Below are positions 1-11,409 of a stretch of DNA of 50,279 bases, in pieces. The stretch spans positions 1 to 50,279 of the forward strand of contig LRSR01000756.1 of assembly GCA_001579985.1 (NCBI GenBank), given 5' to 3'. This DNA comes from Hypsibius dujardini (lineage: Eukaryota > Tardigrada > Eutardigrada > Parachela > Hypsibiidae). A model generated the notes under the pieces. That model worked only from the letters and a program-made list of their open reading frames with translations. It did not search any database and was not told where the DNA came from. The translations under genes were made by a program, and so were the position numbers. Positions within the stretch are counted from its first letter, which is position 1; the number at the start of each line of letters is the position of its first letter.

Positions 1-2639
1 AAAAAGAGGTGACAGAGAATGTGTGAAATGTCGCCAAAAGCAGTTCCTGTAACATTAGCGATGAAATAAAATGTATTGCTAATCAACAAATACTGAATTC
101 ATTTACTGGTAAGTAGTAAACAAATAAAGCAGAGACATTTTGCGGCCTCCTTCTCTTAAATCGTCCCACGAAATCTGAAAGGTACTCGATAATTTGCAGG
201 CAACAGCAATCCTCAGCGCAGTTTTCGGCCTCTACCAACTTTACCAAACGGACTTTTACTCTTTTTTGGGTTCCGTGCTGGCCCTTATTTTGGCTGGAAT
301 CCTTCTGTACGGAGTTAAACAGGTAAGAGCTGCAACATTCGACACATGCACAATGCTGTTATAACCCTGAAACTCCTAAGTTTTAACTCACGAGCTAAGC
401 AATTTTATTTTAAACTCGGGAGTTTTCATAAGTTTAAGTGTTAAAAATGTCCGAAAAAAGCCTTAAACTCAGGAGTTTGTCTGTTTTTGGATACAAGTTT
501 TTGACACTGATTTTTTAGGCTTTTCTTAAAGGAAAAGGATATCTATCCGGAGCCGGTTTTTGAATGCATATTTCTGAATCCGTCCCCATCACTAACCAAA
601 AATTGAGATTAGTCATATACTGGTACTAGTATTTTACACCAAAATATCATACTACTTCTGTTTGGGAATAAAATGTATAGCCAGAACCACATGACATCAA
701 ACAATTCTTTTAGCAAAAAATGCAGATGAATCTTACAGATGCGTTTGACTGTAAGTTCCTGGTAACCTTTTCGAAGGCTGTTAATAATACAAAAAAATGC
801 TTTCGTTACAACTAGAATTAAATACCACTATTTAGGGCAATCGCACTTCAATATGAAAGGTATACCGAAAAGCCTACTGTTCTGAGTACTGACAGGTCTA
901 CTAAAGGCATCGCCTTAACTCAACTCAACTAAAACTGAATAAAATTCCCGTGCCCTCAAAAAACCCCATGCGAAAACCAGTGCCCGCAAAAAACACCCGT
1001 AAACCCCGTGTCCGCAGCTTTGATCTAAGAATTAACTAACCGTTTACGGATTACAATTAACCGATTACGGAACAGCTGAACGAATGCCTTAACCCTCTGG
1101 TAGCCGGGTGTTTTGGGTAATGCTGCGTCAACCAAAGTTGGCTTAAATAGGGAAAGTACCTAACTTGAATGGTTGGCATAACTAGGGTTCATTTGGCACT
1201 TTCCCTGCCCAGTTATTGCCGTACCGCCAAGCACTGTTGCTCCTTCACACAACAACCTGACAACTGCTGACATTTTGCCGATAGGGAATCAAAACATCTT
1301 CCTAATGAGTTCAATTTTTTCATTCCGCTCACGATTGCTTGTTTACTTCTTTTTTAACTGGATTTTATTGGTATGGTCGTTGGCTATAACTCTTTTTAAT
1401 TTCGAAGCTCGGACATATTTTTTTCAACACACACCGCAAGTTAGTATACATGCTATTTAAGTTTTAAGCCACGTTTGGCTTAATCAGTTCTACCACTTCC
1501 AATTTGTTTTTTCAAAAGTTGTTTTACTTTATATTTCACGGTTCTGTAATAGGATCAAAGCAAAAAACCGCAACTACAAAGTCCAAATGCTTGATCAGCA
1601 AATTGAGTTTGAAGGAAGAATTAAGCCAGTGTAAGCTGACCGACACTCAGAGGGTTAATTCGCAACCCTTGCTTACTGTTACGACGTCCAATGTTTATAT
1701 ATCACATACAGTAATGCTTCTCGTTGATTGTGTTTCTGAACCATGACGCCTGCAGGAACTTCAAAGATTAAGAATAACCTCAGGGGTGCGTCTAGTGTCC
1801 TTGCCTGTAGGCAACCGGATTCTTAGGGTTGGGCTAGGGGGTCGGCAAATTCCAGACAAAATTCTTCAAAGCTAAACCCAAAACCCGCACAATGTTTGTT
1901 AAGTTTTGAAAAAAAATCAGTTCGCCTTTTGCCAAGTCATAGCCCACCCTTCAGGGGTCCTGATTCCGTCCTGTAAAAACCATAAGCGGGGCCCCTGAAT
2001 AGCCAATAGTTTGACAAGTGGATTCGCCCCTGTGTCCGTCTGCAAATCACAGAAACAGTGTAACGGAAAACAATGTTATGGCTCGAGCTGGAATTTCGAG
2101 TTTTACAATTGCAGAAAATTAAGCGGGTCTTGAGTTGCGCCAATTGTTGCGTACTGTGACGTATGAGACGTAACTCTAAAGGTCACACTGTAAAGCCTAT
2201 CATCTTTGACCCTCATGGATGAGTTAACTAGTTGGTCATTTCTCCAGAAAAGCACCGGTTCCATAAAGGCCTGGACTGTCCTGACTGGAGTTAAGCTGAT
2301 GGCATTACTGGGTCTCGCCATCTATTCCTTGGTCGCCGGCCTCTTAGTTAATGGGATAATTTACATGGTAGACATCCCGTTGGAGGTAACTATAAACACT
2401 TGGCCATTGCTAGAGAGATGCCCGCAGATCAAAAGTAAGTGGCGGTGTATCAAGTATTCTTTTTCATGCTCTTTTGCACATGGCTTCAGGGCTATTTCAT
2501 TTACGTCGTTATTGACTACTGCAAGGCACTCACCAAAGAACGCCAGGCATTACGTGCCGGCCTCCTTTGCGAAAGTTCGCAGGAGATAGCCATCTGCGAC
2601 AGCAAAAAAGATGTCCCGGAACTGCACCAATTAGTTTGA
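1..2639. repeat. Left copy of a direct segmental duplication
   Basis: This stretch matches 5945-8788 in the same orientation. Matching blocks include the start of the window against about 5945-6450, the intron blocks at about 600-900 and 1800-2010 against 7620-7960 and 8040-8235, and the exons at 2248-2639 against 8398-8788. The homology continues into the 3' flank (2640-3060 against 8790-9190). The right copy carries an extra insertion (about 6420-7540) that holds a TIR element. The left end runs off the window. Confidence 0.85.
200..2639 (+). pseudogene. Small multi-pass membrane protein gene, copy 1 (5' end outside the window, frame broken)
   Basis: Three coding blocks are seen. Block 200-322 (41 codons, tttgcag before, gtaaga after) encodes a hydrophobic helix ending in GILLYGVKQ. 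Block 2248 to about 2433 follows a strong acceptor (tcatttctccag) in matching phase 0 and encodes KSTGSIKAW, then a helix around LMALLGLAIYSLV. Block about 2440-2639 encodes a last helix (VFFFMLFCTWLQGYF), then DYCKALTKERQALR and a tail ending HQLV-stop. Blocks 2 and 3 are in different frames, and the frame of block 3 has a TAA at 2436-2438. The only GT-AG path restoring the frame is an implausible 20-base intron (2434-2453). The layout recalls four-TM families such as LAPTM or pasiflora proteins, but I do not recognise the family with certainty. The N-terminal exon lies before the window. Confidence 0.55.
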
Positions 2640-3100
2640 TCAGGCTGTATCTGCTGCTCGCCTCACCCTCAATAATAATGCAGTCAGTCTCTCCTAATTT
2701 ACACGTTATATCTAAAGCGGCGGTGCGTCCTTCAACCCCACCTTCTGTCTGAGGCCGGATTAAAGCGCTTTTTCCACGGAAAGTTCCAGTATTGAACCGT
2801 TTCTTTAGGACTGTTCTCGTTCGTTTGACAGTGGTTTGTGACAGCCCAATTTCTTAGCCTTGCGTTATGGCATTTTGTCGGCTTTTTGCATACTTCGCTT
2901 TTGCTATGCTCTCTTTATTCAATTCATCCTTTGAGTGTTTTTATTCACTCATTTCGTCTCTTTTATCCGTTTTCCACATTTCTTATCGCTTCTGTATTTT
3001 TGAGATGTTCACTCTTTCGGCACTCGCCCGCTCTTTGTAGGACAGTCGCTACCTAGTTCTTCATCAATAATCCTTTCATTTGTCCTATCTTTCTGATCAG
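2640..3100 (+). repeat. 3' flank repeat, copy 1 of 3
   Basis: The sequence after the membrane protein stop codon recurs at about 8790-9190 and 12500-12960. Shared blocks include atgcagtcagtctctcct, cacgttatat, the cttctgcctgaggccgg block and the tagccttgcgttat / ttttgtcggcttttt block. No coding potential is evident. The third copy has no upstream membrane-protein exons, so this block also spreads or persists by itself. Confidence 0.75.
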
Positions 3101-4232
3101 GCTCGTGCCGAATATCGTGGGGCAATAGGGAAATTGCCCGCACTAAATTATTTTCGTTACTCGGGGGGCAATTAGGGGGTGTTTTAAATAAGCCCTGACG
3201 GGGGGAGGCATTTTTTATTACTGTTATTACCAGAATTTTCCTTCGAGGCAACGGGAACTTCCAATTGCATTGGAACTGGAATTGGCTAAATGGAACAACA
3301 ATTAGGCAATTCCAATGCCATTGGAGTTGGAATTAGTTCAGTAGCCGATTCCACTTTTAATTCAAAATTAGTACCGTATTAGTGACAATTCATAAAGTTT
3401 ATTGCATCGGTGATTTAAATCAAAACATTTTTTGGCGCAATTTTAGAGTTGAAAAACACTGGAAGATTCCGTTTTTCTTGGTTTGCACTGTAAAAATCCG
3501 GAATCCGAATCCACCGGCATCAACACAATGTTTTTCGGATATAAATATAAATGCAGTTCTAAAAAGAGCCGAAAATGCCAGCGAAGCTATTCAGAATTGT
3601 GTAGCTCCGTTCTCTGATGCGAAAAAAATATTTGGCTGATATCAAGCGGTTCCAAACTAATTTGGGATGAGATAATGCCACAGTAATTATATTTATTGCA
3701 TTTTCATAAATCGTTATTTTACAGTGAAAATCATGGAAAATGGAATCGTTCAGTGTTTTCACAATTTTGAAATTTCGTAAAAAATGTTTAGATTAGTCCC
3801 CGATGAAATAAATTAATCAATCATCACTACTGTTATACAAATCTCGGCCCCGTTTTTGGACATTCCTGAACTAAAAGAAAAATTAACCGTTTGTCATGTT
3901 TCTGGAACAGGCTATTTCAACCTTAAATTTAGTCTGCAAAAGTGGATTGCGGATCAACGAATCCCGAGGCAGTGGCCGCAAAAAAACAGAACGCCTTAAA
4001 CCTTGAAGTGCAAGGCGGATTTTTAGTCAAAGGGCAGGCCGGCGTTCAAGACACGGAAAACTTTATTTTGAGAGATCAACTTCCCAAAAAAATGTCACTC
4101 CCCTGAGTTCCAGGGTACGAGAATGCAGAGACTAGCCGCATGAAGTGACAAACCATGTAGGGTCGATGCCGCAAGCCGAAGAGACAGACAGATAGACAGA
4201 CATTTTAAAACAAACAGCGAAAGGTTTCTATC
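3101..4232. other. Non-coding stretch, no gene seen
   Basis: AT-rich sequence with short repeats of a ccaattccaatgccattgga type near 3250-3340. Open frames here are short and have no family features. Nothing else can be supported. Confidence 0.5.
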
Positions 4233-4234
4233 TA

Positions 4235-5009
4235 TGGAGCGCCCTGCGTTTCAAAAGGTTTCGAGTCTACACACGATAAATTTGCTAAGGAGAAATGATT
4301 TCCTCCTAGCTAATGTACTAAGGCGAAATGATTTCTTCCCAGCTAAATTTGCTAAGCATAAATTAATTAAAGAGATGATTATTTAGTTTTCTCCCAGCTA
4401 GCTACAGCTTTGCTAAACCGATATCATTTTCTCCCAGCTTTCTTGCTAAACTAAAATCATTTCGTTCCAGCTTTTTGCTAAACCAAAATCATATAACGAA
4501 TTATTTATTTAATTTTCTCCTAGCTGTGGATTAGCTGTGGCTTGCTGTAAAGGCGTGTTGGGGCGGAGCTATGGGCTGGGGTTCTAAACCGGAGGTTTTC
4601 GGGCCGGACCTAAAATCGACCCTTGCGATCGGGAGCGTACAGTAATAATCAAGATCTTCGGCCCCCACCCCCGGTTTAGAACCCCGGCTCATAACTCCGC
4701 CCCAACACGCCTCTACAGCAAAACCACAACCAATCCACAACTGCAAAAAATTTAAATTATTAGTGCATTGTTTCATTTCGGTTTAGCAAATAGCTGGGAG
4801 AAAACTTAATAAATAATTCATTATTTAATTTCGGTTTAGCAAAAAGCTGAGAAAAAACTAAATAATCATTTATTTAATTAATTTATGCTTTGCAAATTTA
4901 GCTGGGAAGAAATCATTTCGCCTAAGTAAATTAGCTGAGAGGAAATCATTTCTCCTTAAAAAATTTATCGTGTGTAAACTCGAAACCTTTTAAAACGCAG
5001 GGCGCTCCA
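4235..5009. mobile_element. 775 bp long-TIR foldback DNA element
   Basis: The left end TGGAGCGCCCTGCGTTT is the inverse of the right end (AAACGCAGGGCGCTCCA apart from a base or two), and a TA flanks each side (4233-4234 and 5010-5011). The two halves are inverted copies almost to the centre, with arms of roughly 350 bases. Each arm holds several copies of an aaatgatttcctcccagc-like motif. Near the centre, cgtgttggggcggagcta pairs with its inverse tagctccgccccaacacg-like copy. No transposase is encoded, so it is a non-autonomous element. The open frame inside (4531-4776) is a by-product of the palindrome. Confidence 0.88.
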
Positions 5010-5011
5010 TA

Positions 5012-5944
5012 TCTATCTGCCTCCTTTGTTAGCTTTAATGTCAGAAGTTTGTTTCAATGCGGCTTCGCAAATAAAACCCTTTAACGCAATGGCCGCACCC
5101 GCTGTTATCAGTCACAAATTATTCCACAGCGTAAACAAAACCCTAGTGCGGTAAGCCGAACCAAATGCCGGATATAAGATAAAGTGAGAGTGTCAATTTT
5201 GGTTCTCTTACTTCCAGCCAGGTTGGATCCTTCTCTTTTGCAACCACTGTCCAAGGTTGGGCTAGTTAAACTGCTTGGTCTTGACTCCCAAAGCGGCCTC
5301 CATCTTTGTGCTCATTTTTGCCAACTGTGAATATCTTTCGGGTAGTGGAAATCGGGAAGGACCTATTTTCGATATCGTCACTGCTCTAAGATGTGTTGTG
5401 GTTGTGACCCCAGAGGAGCCGCCACTGGAGTGGTCGCATTCTACATGGTAAGAGATGCTTTCCATGGACAAGTTATTATTACTGACGCATTTTTTTAACT
5501 TTGGACGATTTTCACAGAGGAATCGCAAAAAGTCGCCCCTTGATTTGTTAGAGATGATGTATACATATATATGATTCATAACTTATTACTGAGTGAATTT
5601 TATCGGAAGTGCTGCAAAGACTTTTGGGCGAAATTGCCAAGTCTGATGTATAGTAATACGTGTAGATTCTTACCTCGAATTACATACAAATTGTGCAAAC
5701 TTCGAATTTTGAAAAAATGTTTACTTTCACGATTTTAAAATTAACCCTCTCAAAATTTAATTTGGAATTGATTGACATAAGCAAACTTTTGTAGATTTCG
5801 GGAGCAAAGTTGTAAGTCATTTCTGGAACATACTCCTAAATTTCCACTCAGGATCGAACATGGCGCATAGTTGCGGACCCAAGTGTACTGTAGAACAAAG
5901 ATTCCGATAACGCCAATCGATTCGAAATTGAATTTTGAACGGGT
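5012..5944 (-). other. Possible terminal exon of an unknown minus-strand gene (5262 to about 5490), otherwise non-coding
   Basis: A minus-strand frame ends at 5262 and is open upstream to 5579. Its 3' part, after a possible acceptor (aaatgcgtcag, around 5490), is rich in Ser and Thr and contains SISYHVECDHSS and SRFPLPERYSQLAKM, which look protein-like. No family is recognised and no further exon could be joined. It could equally be a chance frame. Confidence 0.25.
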
Positions 5945-6149
5945 CTGTGTCAGAAAGATGTGAAAGAGAGCGTGTGAAATGTCGCCAAGATGAGTTCCTG
6001 TAATATTAGCGATAAAATAGAATGTATAGCTGATCCACAAATACTGAATTCATTTACTAGCAAGTAGTGAAGAAGTAAAGCGGTGACATTTTGCGGCCCC
6101 TCCTCTTGAATTGTCCCAAAAAAACTATAAGGTACTCGATAATTTGCAG

Positions 6150-8788
6150 GTAACAGCAATTCTCGGTTCTGTTTTCGGCTTCTACCAACTCTTCCAATGG
6201 GACTTTTACTCCTTTTTGAGTTCCTTGCTCGACCTTATTTTAGCTGGAATCCTCCTGTACGGAGTTAAACAGGTAAGAGCTGCAACATTCGACAGATACA
6301 GAATGCTGTTATAACCCTGAAACTCCTCAGTTTTAACTCACGAGCTTTTTAAACTCAGGAGTTTTCATCAGTTTAAACATTGAAAATGTCCGATAAAAGC
6401 CCGAGTTTGTCTGTTTTTGGATACCATTAAAATAACATTGCATATACATACTCGAGAGTTAATTTAAAAGTACTTTTGTTTAATTGGAAACAGCTGCCTG
6501 GAAAGTACTTCCCCTAATAATAATTACATAATGGCTGCAGGCACGGGTGTTATCGGGTACAGCTGTGCCGCGGTTACTTTGAGGGTCCCTCTTCGGGTTC
6601 TTGTACGCCATATGAAAAAATTACGCGTTTGATTGGCTTAGGTGCTGATTGATTTATTGGGCTTTGAAAAACCCTACGACACCACAAAATCAAGCAATCA
6701 GGTCGGCACGAAACTCTTGTTAAGTGTTGACAAAAAAATGTATGTATAAAAATCTCTGGACCAGATCAACAGAATCGATAAAAAAATTATAAATATCGTG
6801 GATGAAGTACAGTGGAAGCGTTGGAAAGATGCCGAAGTTCCCTTTGGGAAAAGGACAAAATTAATAGAAATGACAACAATGCCTTTAACTTTCTGAGGTC
6901 GGGGCGTGTTCCTTTGGATCGCTTCGACGAGAGAAGTAGGCGCCTGAAGCGAATTTTTAACCGATCTCGCTGAAATCAAAGCGCTTAATCTTAGAATTAG
7001 TCGCTCTACCTGAATCCCCAAAACAATTTCACAAATTTGATGACGAATCAGGATCCGAGGTGATCCAAATGGATCCGGCAAAATGCGTATCTTCTTCGAC
7101 ATTTTTTCACATTAAGTAGAGTTTTTTCTCAACTTTTTGAAACTGCAGATTTCAAGCCATCTCGAATGCCCATAATTCGGATGGGCAGATGAATGAATCT
7201 GATATCCAAAGCCCGCACAAGAGAAATCAAATCATTGGGAAACCCCGAGCGAGCTGCCCAATGCGCACCGCCAGTGTAGATTTCTTGGTTGTGGTTTTCT
7301 TGCTGGCAATTATGACACACTGTGTGTACAAAGACAACTCGACATTTACATGGAAACTGCTATATGAATCCTGTGACAACTATCAATCAACTCATTTGAT
7401 GCTTTTTACCCTATACCTACCAGAACCCAAAGAGCGACCTTCAAAGTAACCGCGGCACAGCTGTATTCCCTGCGGGGACGCGTGTGCGCACGGGTATTTT
7501 CTGGGTGGCATAGGCATTAACGGGTTTTTTTGAAGGAACGGGTTTTCGACACTGATTTTTTAAGCTTTTCTTTAAGAAAAAGAAATTCATCCTGAGCCGG
7601 TTTTTTTAACGCATATTTCTAAAGTCCGTCCTAATAACGAACCAAAAATTGAGATTAGTTATATACTGATACTAGTATTTTATACCAAAGCATATTACTT
7701 CTGTTCGAGAATAAAATGTATAGCCAAAATCACTTGGCATCAAATCTTCCGTTCAGAAAAAAATATAAAAGCATTTTGCAAATTCGTTTGACCGTAAGTT
7801 TCTGATAACCATTCCGAAGGCTGCTAACGATACAAAAAATTCTTTCGTTACAACTAGAATTAAGTACCACTATTTTAAGGGTAATCGCACTTCGACATGA
7901 AAAGTACACCGTAAAGCCTACTGTACTGAATACTGACAAGTCTATTAAAGGCATCGCTTCAACTCTTTCAAAGCGTTGCAAAACTATTAAAAACTGAATA
8001 AAATATAATTCCCGTGCCCGCAAAAAATACTCGTTCGAAAACCCTTGTCCTCAGGACTGGTTGAGTTAGAGGGTTGGCAAATGCCAGACAACATTTTTTC
8101 AAAGCTAAACCCAAAACACGCAGAATGTTTGTTTATTTGTGAGAAAAAAAATGGTTCGCCTTTTGGCAAGCCCTAGTTCACCCCCAGGGATCCTGATTCC
8201 ATCCTGTAAAGACCTGAAAGGAGCCCCTGAATAGCCTGGGCTAGAGGGTCGGCAAATGCCAGAATATTTCAAAACTAAACCCAAGCCCGCAGAATATTTG
8301 TTTAGTTTTGAAAAAAAAATTAGTTGTCACTGTAACACTGTAAAGTCTACCATCGTTGACCCTCATGGATGAGTTAACTTATTCGTCATTTCTCCAGAAA
8401 AGCACCGATTCCATAAAGGCCTGGACTGTCCTGACCGGTATTAAGCTGATGGTAGTGCTTGGTCTCGCCATCTACAGCATGGTCGCCAGCCTCTTAATTT
8501 ATGGGATAATTTACATACTAGACATACCGTTGGAGGTAACCATAAACACTTGACTATGCTAGAGAGATATTGGCAGGTCAAAATTAACTGGCGGTGTGTC
8601 AAGTATTTTTTTTCGTGCTCTTTTGCACATGGCTTCAGGGCTACCTCATTTACGTCGTTATTGACTACTACAAGGCACTCACCAAAGAACGCCAGGCATT
8701 ACGTACCGACCTCCATTGCGTAAGTCCGCAGGAGATGGCCATCTGCGGCCGCAAAAAAGATGTCCCCGAACTGCACCAGTTAGTTTGA
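6150..8788 (+). pseudogene. Small multi-pass membrane protein gene, copy 2 (frame broken)
   Basis: Paralogue of the gene at 200-2639. Block 6150-6272 (41 codons, tttgcag before, gtaaga after) encodes a helix ending in the same GILLYGVKQ. Block 8398 onward follows the same tttctccag acceptor and encodes KSTDSIKAW, then a helix, then PLEVTINT followed at once by TGA. Block about 8588-8788 encodes VFFFVLFCTWLQGY, YYKALTKERQALR and the same terminal KKDVPELHQLV-stop. Relative to copy 1 one base is missing near 8552-8560, and the TAA upstream of block 3 is conserved (8585-8587). Both copies therefore break at the same place. Either the parent was already broken before duplication, or splicing here is unusual. 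Confidence 0.55.
6560..7463. mobile_element. 904 bp non-autonomous TIR element (TA target site)
   Basis: The left end CAGCTGTGCCGCGGTTACTT is the inverse of the right end, AAGTAACCGCGGCACAGCTG. Similarity between the two ends extends to about 45 bases with a few mismatches. TA flanks both ends (6558-6559 and 7464-7465). CAG...CTG ends with a TA duplication fit the Tc1/mariner/pogo superfamily. The interior has a 134-codon minus-strand open frame with no recognisable transposase motif. The element is absent from the matching place in the left duplicate. Confidence 0.85.
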
Positions 8789-8789
8789 T

Positions 8790-9190
8790 CACGCTGCATC
8801 TGCTACTCGCCTCTCTCTCAATGATAATGCAGTCTCTTCTGATGTACACGTTATATCCGATGTGGTGGTTCGTCCTCCGACTCTGCCTTCTGCCTGAGGC
8901 CGGTTAGAGCACCCTCTCCACGGAAGGTTCCAGTACTGAACTGTTCCTTTAGGACTGTTCTCGTTCGCTTGGCAGTTGTCTGTGACAGCCCAGTTTTCTA
9001 GCCTTGCGTTATCACGTTTTGTCGGCTTTTTGTATTCTTCGCTTTTGCTATGCTCTCCTTCTTTAATCCATCCTTTGGGAATTTTTCCACTCGTTTCGTC
9101 TGCTTTATATGTTGTCCACATTTCTTATCGCATCTGTATTTTTGAGGTGTTCTCTCTGGACACTGCGCCGAGCATCACGATGGCTTAAGT
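8790..9190 (+). repeat. 3' flank repeat, copy 2 of 3
   Basis: Same block as 2640-3100, directly after the second membrane-protein stop codon. It includes the cacgttatatccgatgtggt and ttatcacgttttgtcggctt segments shared with the third copy. Confidence 0.75.
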
Positions 9191-9319
9191 GCAGGGTTTT
9201 TTTTCTGCTGCATAAAGGCGATCCGCAAGCTGTCTTTAAGGATCTCGCTCTGCTTAGCCAGACCTTTGTCGGCATCCCGCCGCTATCGTGATTCTTTTGT
9301 TTTCTGTGTGAGTGTGTGA

Positions 9320-9570
9320 AAGAGGGTGCGTTCCAGCCATTTCGACTGAATTCGTGCCACCTTGACTGGATTTCAGCCTTTTCTAACTAGGGTACATCCA
9401 GGCAGGATCCAGTCAAGAGTCATCGTACGAGACAGACACCTCGTGAAACCACAGCAGGGACTCGTTTGCATAGAGTCCTTTCAAGTCGGAGCCAGGACCC
9501 CTTGTCGTAGGGCCAAGAGTTGGGCAAACTGCATTTTTTCAAAATTGAACCCAAAATACGGCCTTTTTTT
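9320..9570 (+). repeat. Dispersed repeat R, copy 1
   Basis: The block from the gcgttccagcca motif through acatccaggcaggatccagt to gggccaagagttgggcaaac recurs at 11325-11405 plus 12318-12490, where it is split by other sequence. A shorter diverged version starts at about 50003 (cagggactcgttt, then gggaccaggatcctt). It is non-coding and probably part of an unrecognised interspersed element. Confidence 0.7.
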
Positions 9571-11320
9571 TATCATTTAAACTTGTGGGGTCTTTCTGAG
9601 TCTGATTTTCAAGGACCTCTGGGAATTCAAAACACTTTCAAAAACTTCAGTTTTTTTATCAAATTTATGATTTTTAGAGATTAAAGAAACGCACCCTGGC
9701 TGTTAATGTTAATGTCCAAATTTGAAGGGACAACTAAAGCTTTGGAAATGTTAAACTGATATTTTGCAGTATCAGAATATATATATCGTCAACCTCGAAA
9801 CCGACTTTAGTTTCAAACACAAGCTGGACCCGGTTGTCTTATCGGACATTATTGCTTGCGCTTTGTGCTAACAGGGGCGGATAGGGTTATGTTTAAAAGA
9901 TCGTAGTTCTACTTTGTAGTAGTAGTTGTCTTTAGTATTTACTAGTTTCGATTTGGGCGGCTTCGTTTGCGGTCAGAAAAATGTCAACCTTATTGGCTGT
10001 AAACTCTTCCTGCGGTTTTGAATCTCGACGTTTCGGGCACGGAGAGAACGCTTCCGTTTTAATCATCCAGGACAACCAATCGCGCTGAGGTTGCGCTTTG
10101 ACGAAGATGACTTTGTCTGGTCTTCCATCATCGACTATCTCGGCCCTATAGGACACCACCATAGGGCCGCACTGATTCGTTCCAAGCAGCTCTTGCGCAA
10201 AATATTATTTCAAATTTGACAATATTAATTTCAACTTGAATTTCGAGTATCTTGGAAACGCAATTAGAATCATGACCTTGTGAACTAATTAAAAAAATCA
10301 AAAGGGTGGGCCAATAGGGAAAGGGTGGTAAAAGAGTGGAATTATAGGAAAAGGGTGGGCGAGGGTGGGATTATAGATGTACGAGGTAGGGTGCCGGGCT
10401 CCGGTAAAGGGTACCGAACCAACCTAGGATATCACATTTTTTCAAAATTCTGATGAGTTAGCCGTACGGACAGATAGCTACTGTGAGGGTCGACCTACTC
10501 GGTATGGGTTCGCTGGCCAGGTAGCCAAATAGACTGTCCAGGCGGATGGGCAGGCCGAGATCAGTAAAAGAATCCTCAATCCAATGGATGAGGCTAGATA
10601 TGCGGATTGTCGGATGGACAAGCCGAGCGACGGAAGAATGATGGTTCTGCTGCAAGGTCTGTTCATCCGTCCGGCTGTGCGTCCATTTGGCCATGTGTCC
10701 ATCAGGTCCTGACCTAATTTGTTCAGCCTTGAAAAAACTATTCGTCCGTCTAACTCATCCCTAAACTGTCATATCTTAGAACGGTACGGTACCCCTGGCC
10801 GTGTTGGTACCGTTAACAAGTTCGGTCCCATAACAGGTTAGATACCCTACGGTTGGTTTGGTACCCTTTGACTGTGTCCTCTACCCTGTTTGTTTACATT
10901 CGTTTAAAATTAACTTCGTTCTCCCTTCATCGTAAGGAAATTATTATTAATAACTGTTATTTTGGAAATTACATTTGATTCATTCTTCTATGAAAAGGCC
11001 CTATCAGACTACGGCTACCACACTTCGCACACAGCAAAATCATATACTATTGAAAAAAAGTCCAGAGACCGGTGAAGTATGGCTCAGACTGGGTAAAACC
11101 TAAGCCTACAATACAAGTCTATGACAGATTTCTCCTCTAGGGAACCTGTATAGCGTGGGCAATTGGATTTTTTTTCTTCCAATAATGTTTGCGTCTTTTA
11201 CCCCCGACTGTACAACGTCATTTTTGGTTGACCTTATCGCCAAACAAAGCAGGGTGGAAACTAGCTTAGTGCAGGACCGACCTGCGATAAATAGTACCGA
11301 GGGACTCAGGCTGTATCCCG
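9571..11320. other. Intergenic stretch, no gene supported
   Basis: Contains a short G-rich run of repeated agggtggg (about 10303-10370) and a stretch with repeated ggtacc-type motifs (about 10390-10870). Minus-strand frames at 9932-10162 and 10458-10702 are open but have no recognisable features. Confidence 0.4.
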
Positions 11321-11324
11321 CCTG

Positions 11325-11405
11325 CGTTCCAGCCACTTTGACTGGATTCCAGCCATCTTGATTGGATTCCAGCCATCTTGACTGGATTCGAGCTTGTTCT
11401 AACTA
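11325..11405 (+). repeat. Short tandem repeat of about 24 bp
   Basis: Three to four copies of a ttccagccatcttgactgga unit with point changes. The same unit occurs in fewer copies near 9330-9390, as part of dispersed repeat R. The 595 bp TIR element at 11410 was inserted just after this array. Confidence 0.75.
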
Positions 11406-11409
11406 GGTA

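Larger units (their letters stand above)
5945..8788. repeat. Right copy of the direct segmental duplication
   Basis: Second copy of the block seen at 1-2639, same strand. It differs by point changes and by an insertion of about 1.1 kb (about 6420-7540) that contains the TIR element 6560-7463. A short internal duplication of the gggtcggcaaatgccaga block is present at about 8065-8130 and 8245-8325. Confidence 0.85.

Noticed and set aside
2434-2453. 20-base intron that would restore the frame in membrane-protein copy 1
   Set aside because: It is far below normal spliceosomal intron size, and the donor is not conserved in copy 2; kept only as an alternative in the findings.
4531-4776. 81-codon minus-strand open frame
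   Set aside because: It lies across the centre of the palindromic foldback element and arises from its GC-rich inverted arms.
6698-7102. 134-codon minus-strand open frame inside the 904 bp element
   Set aside because: It has no transposase motif and no codon pattern suggesting protein; more likely a chance frame in a non-autonomous element.
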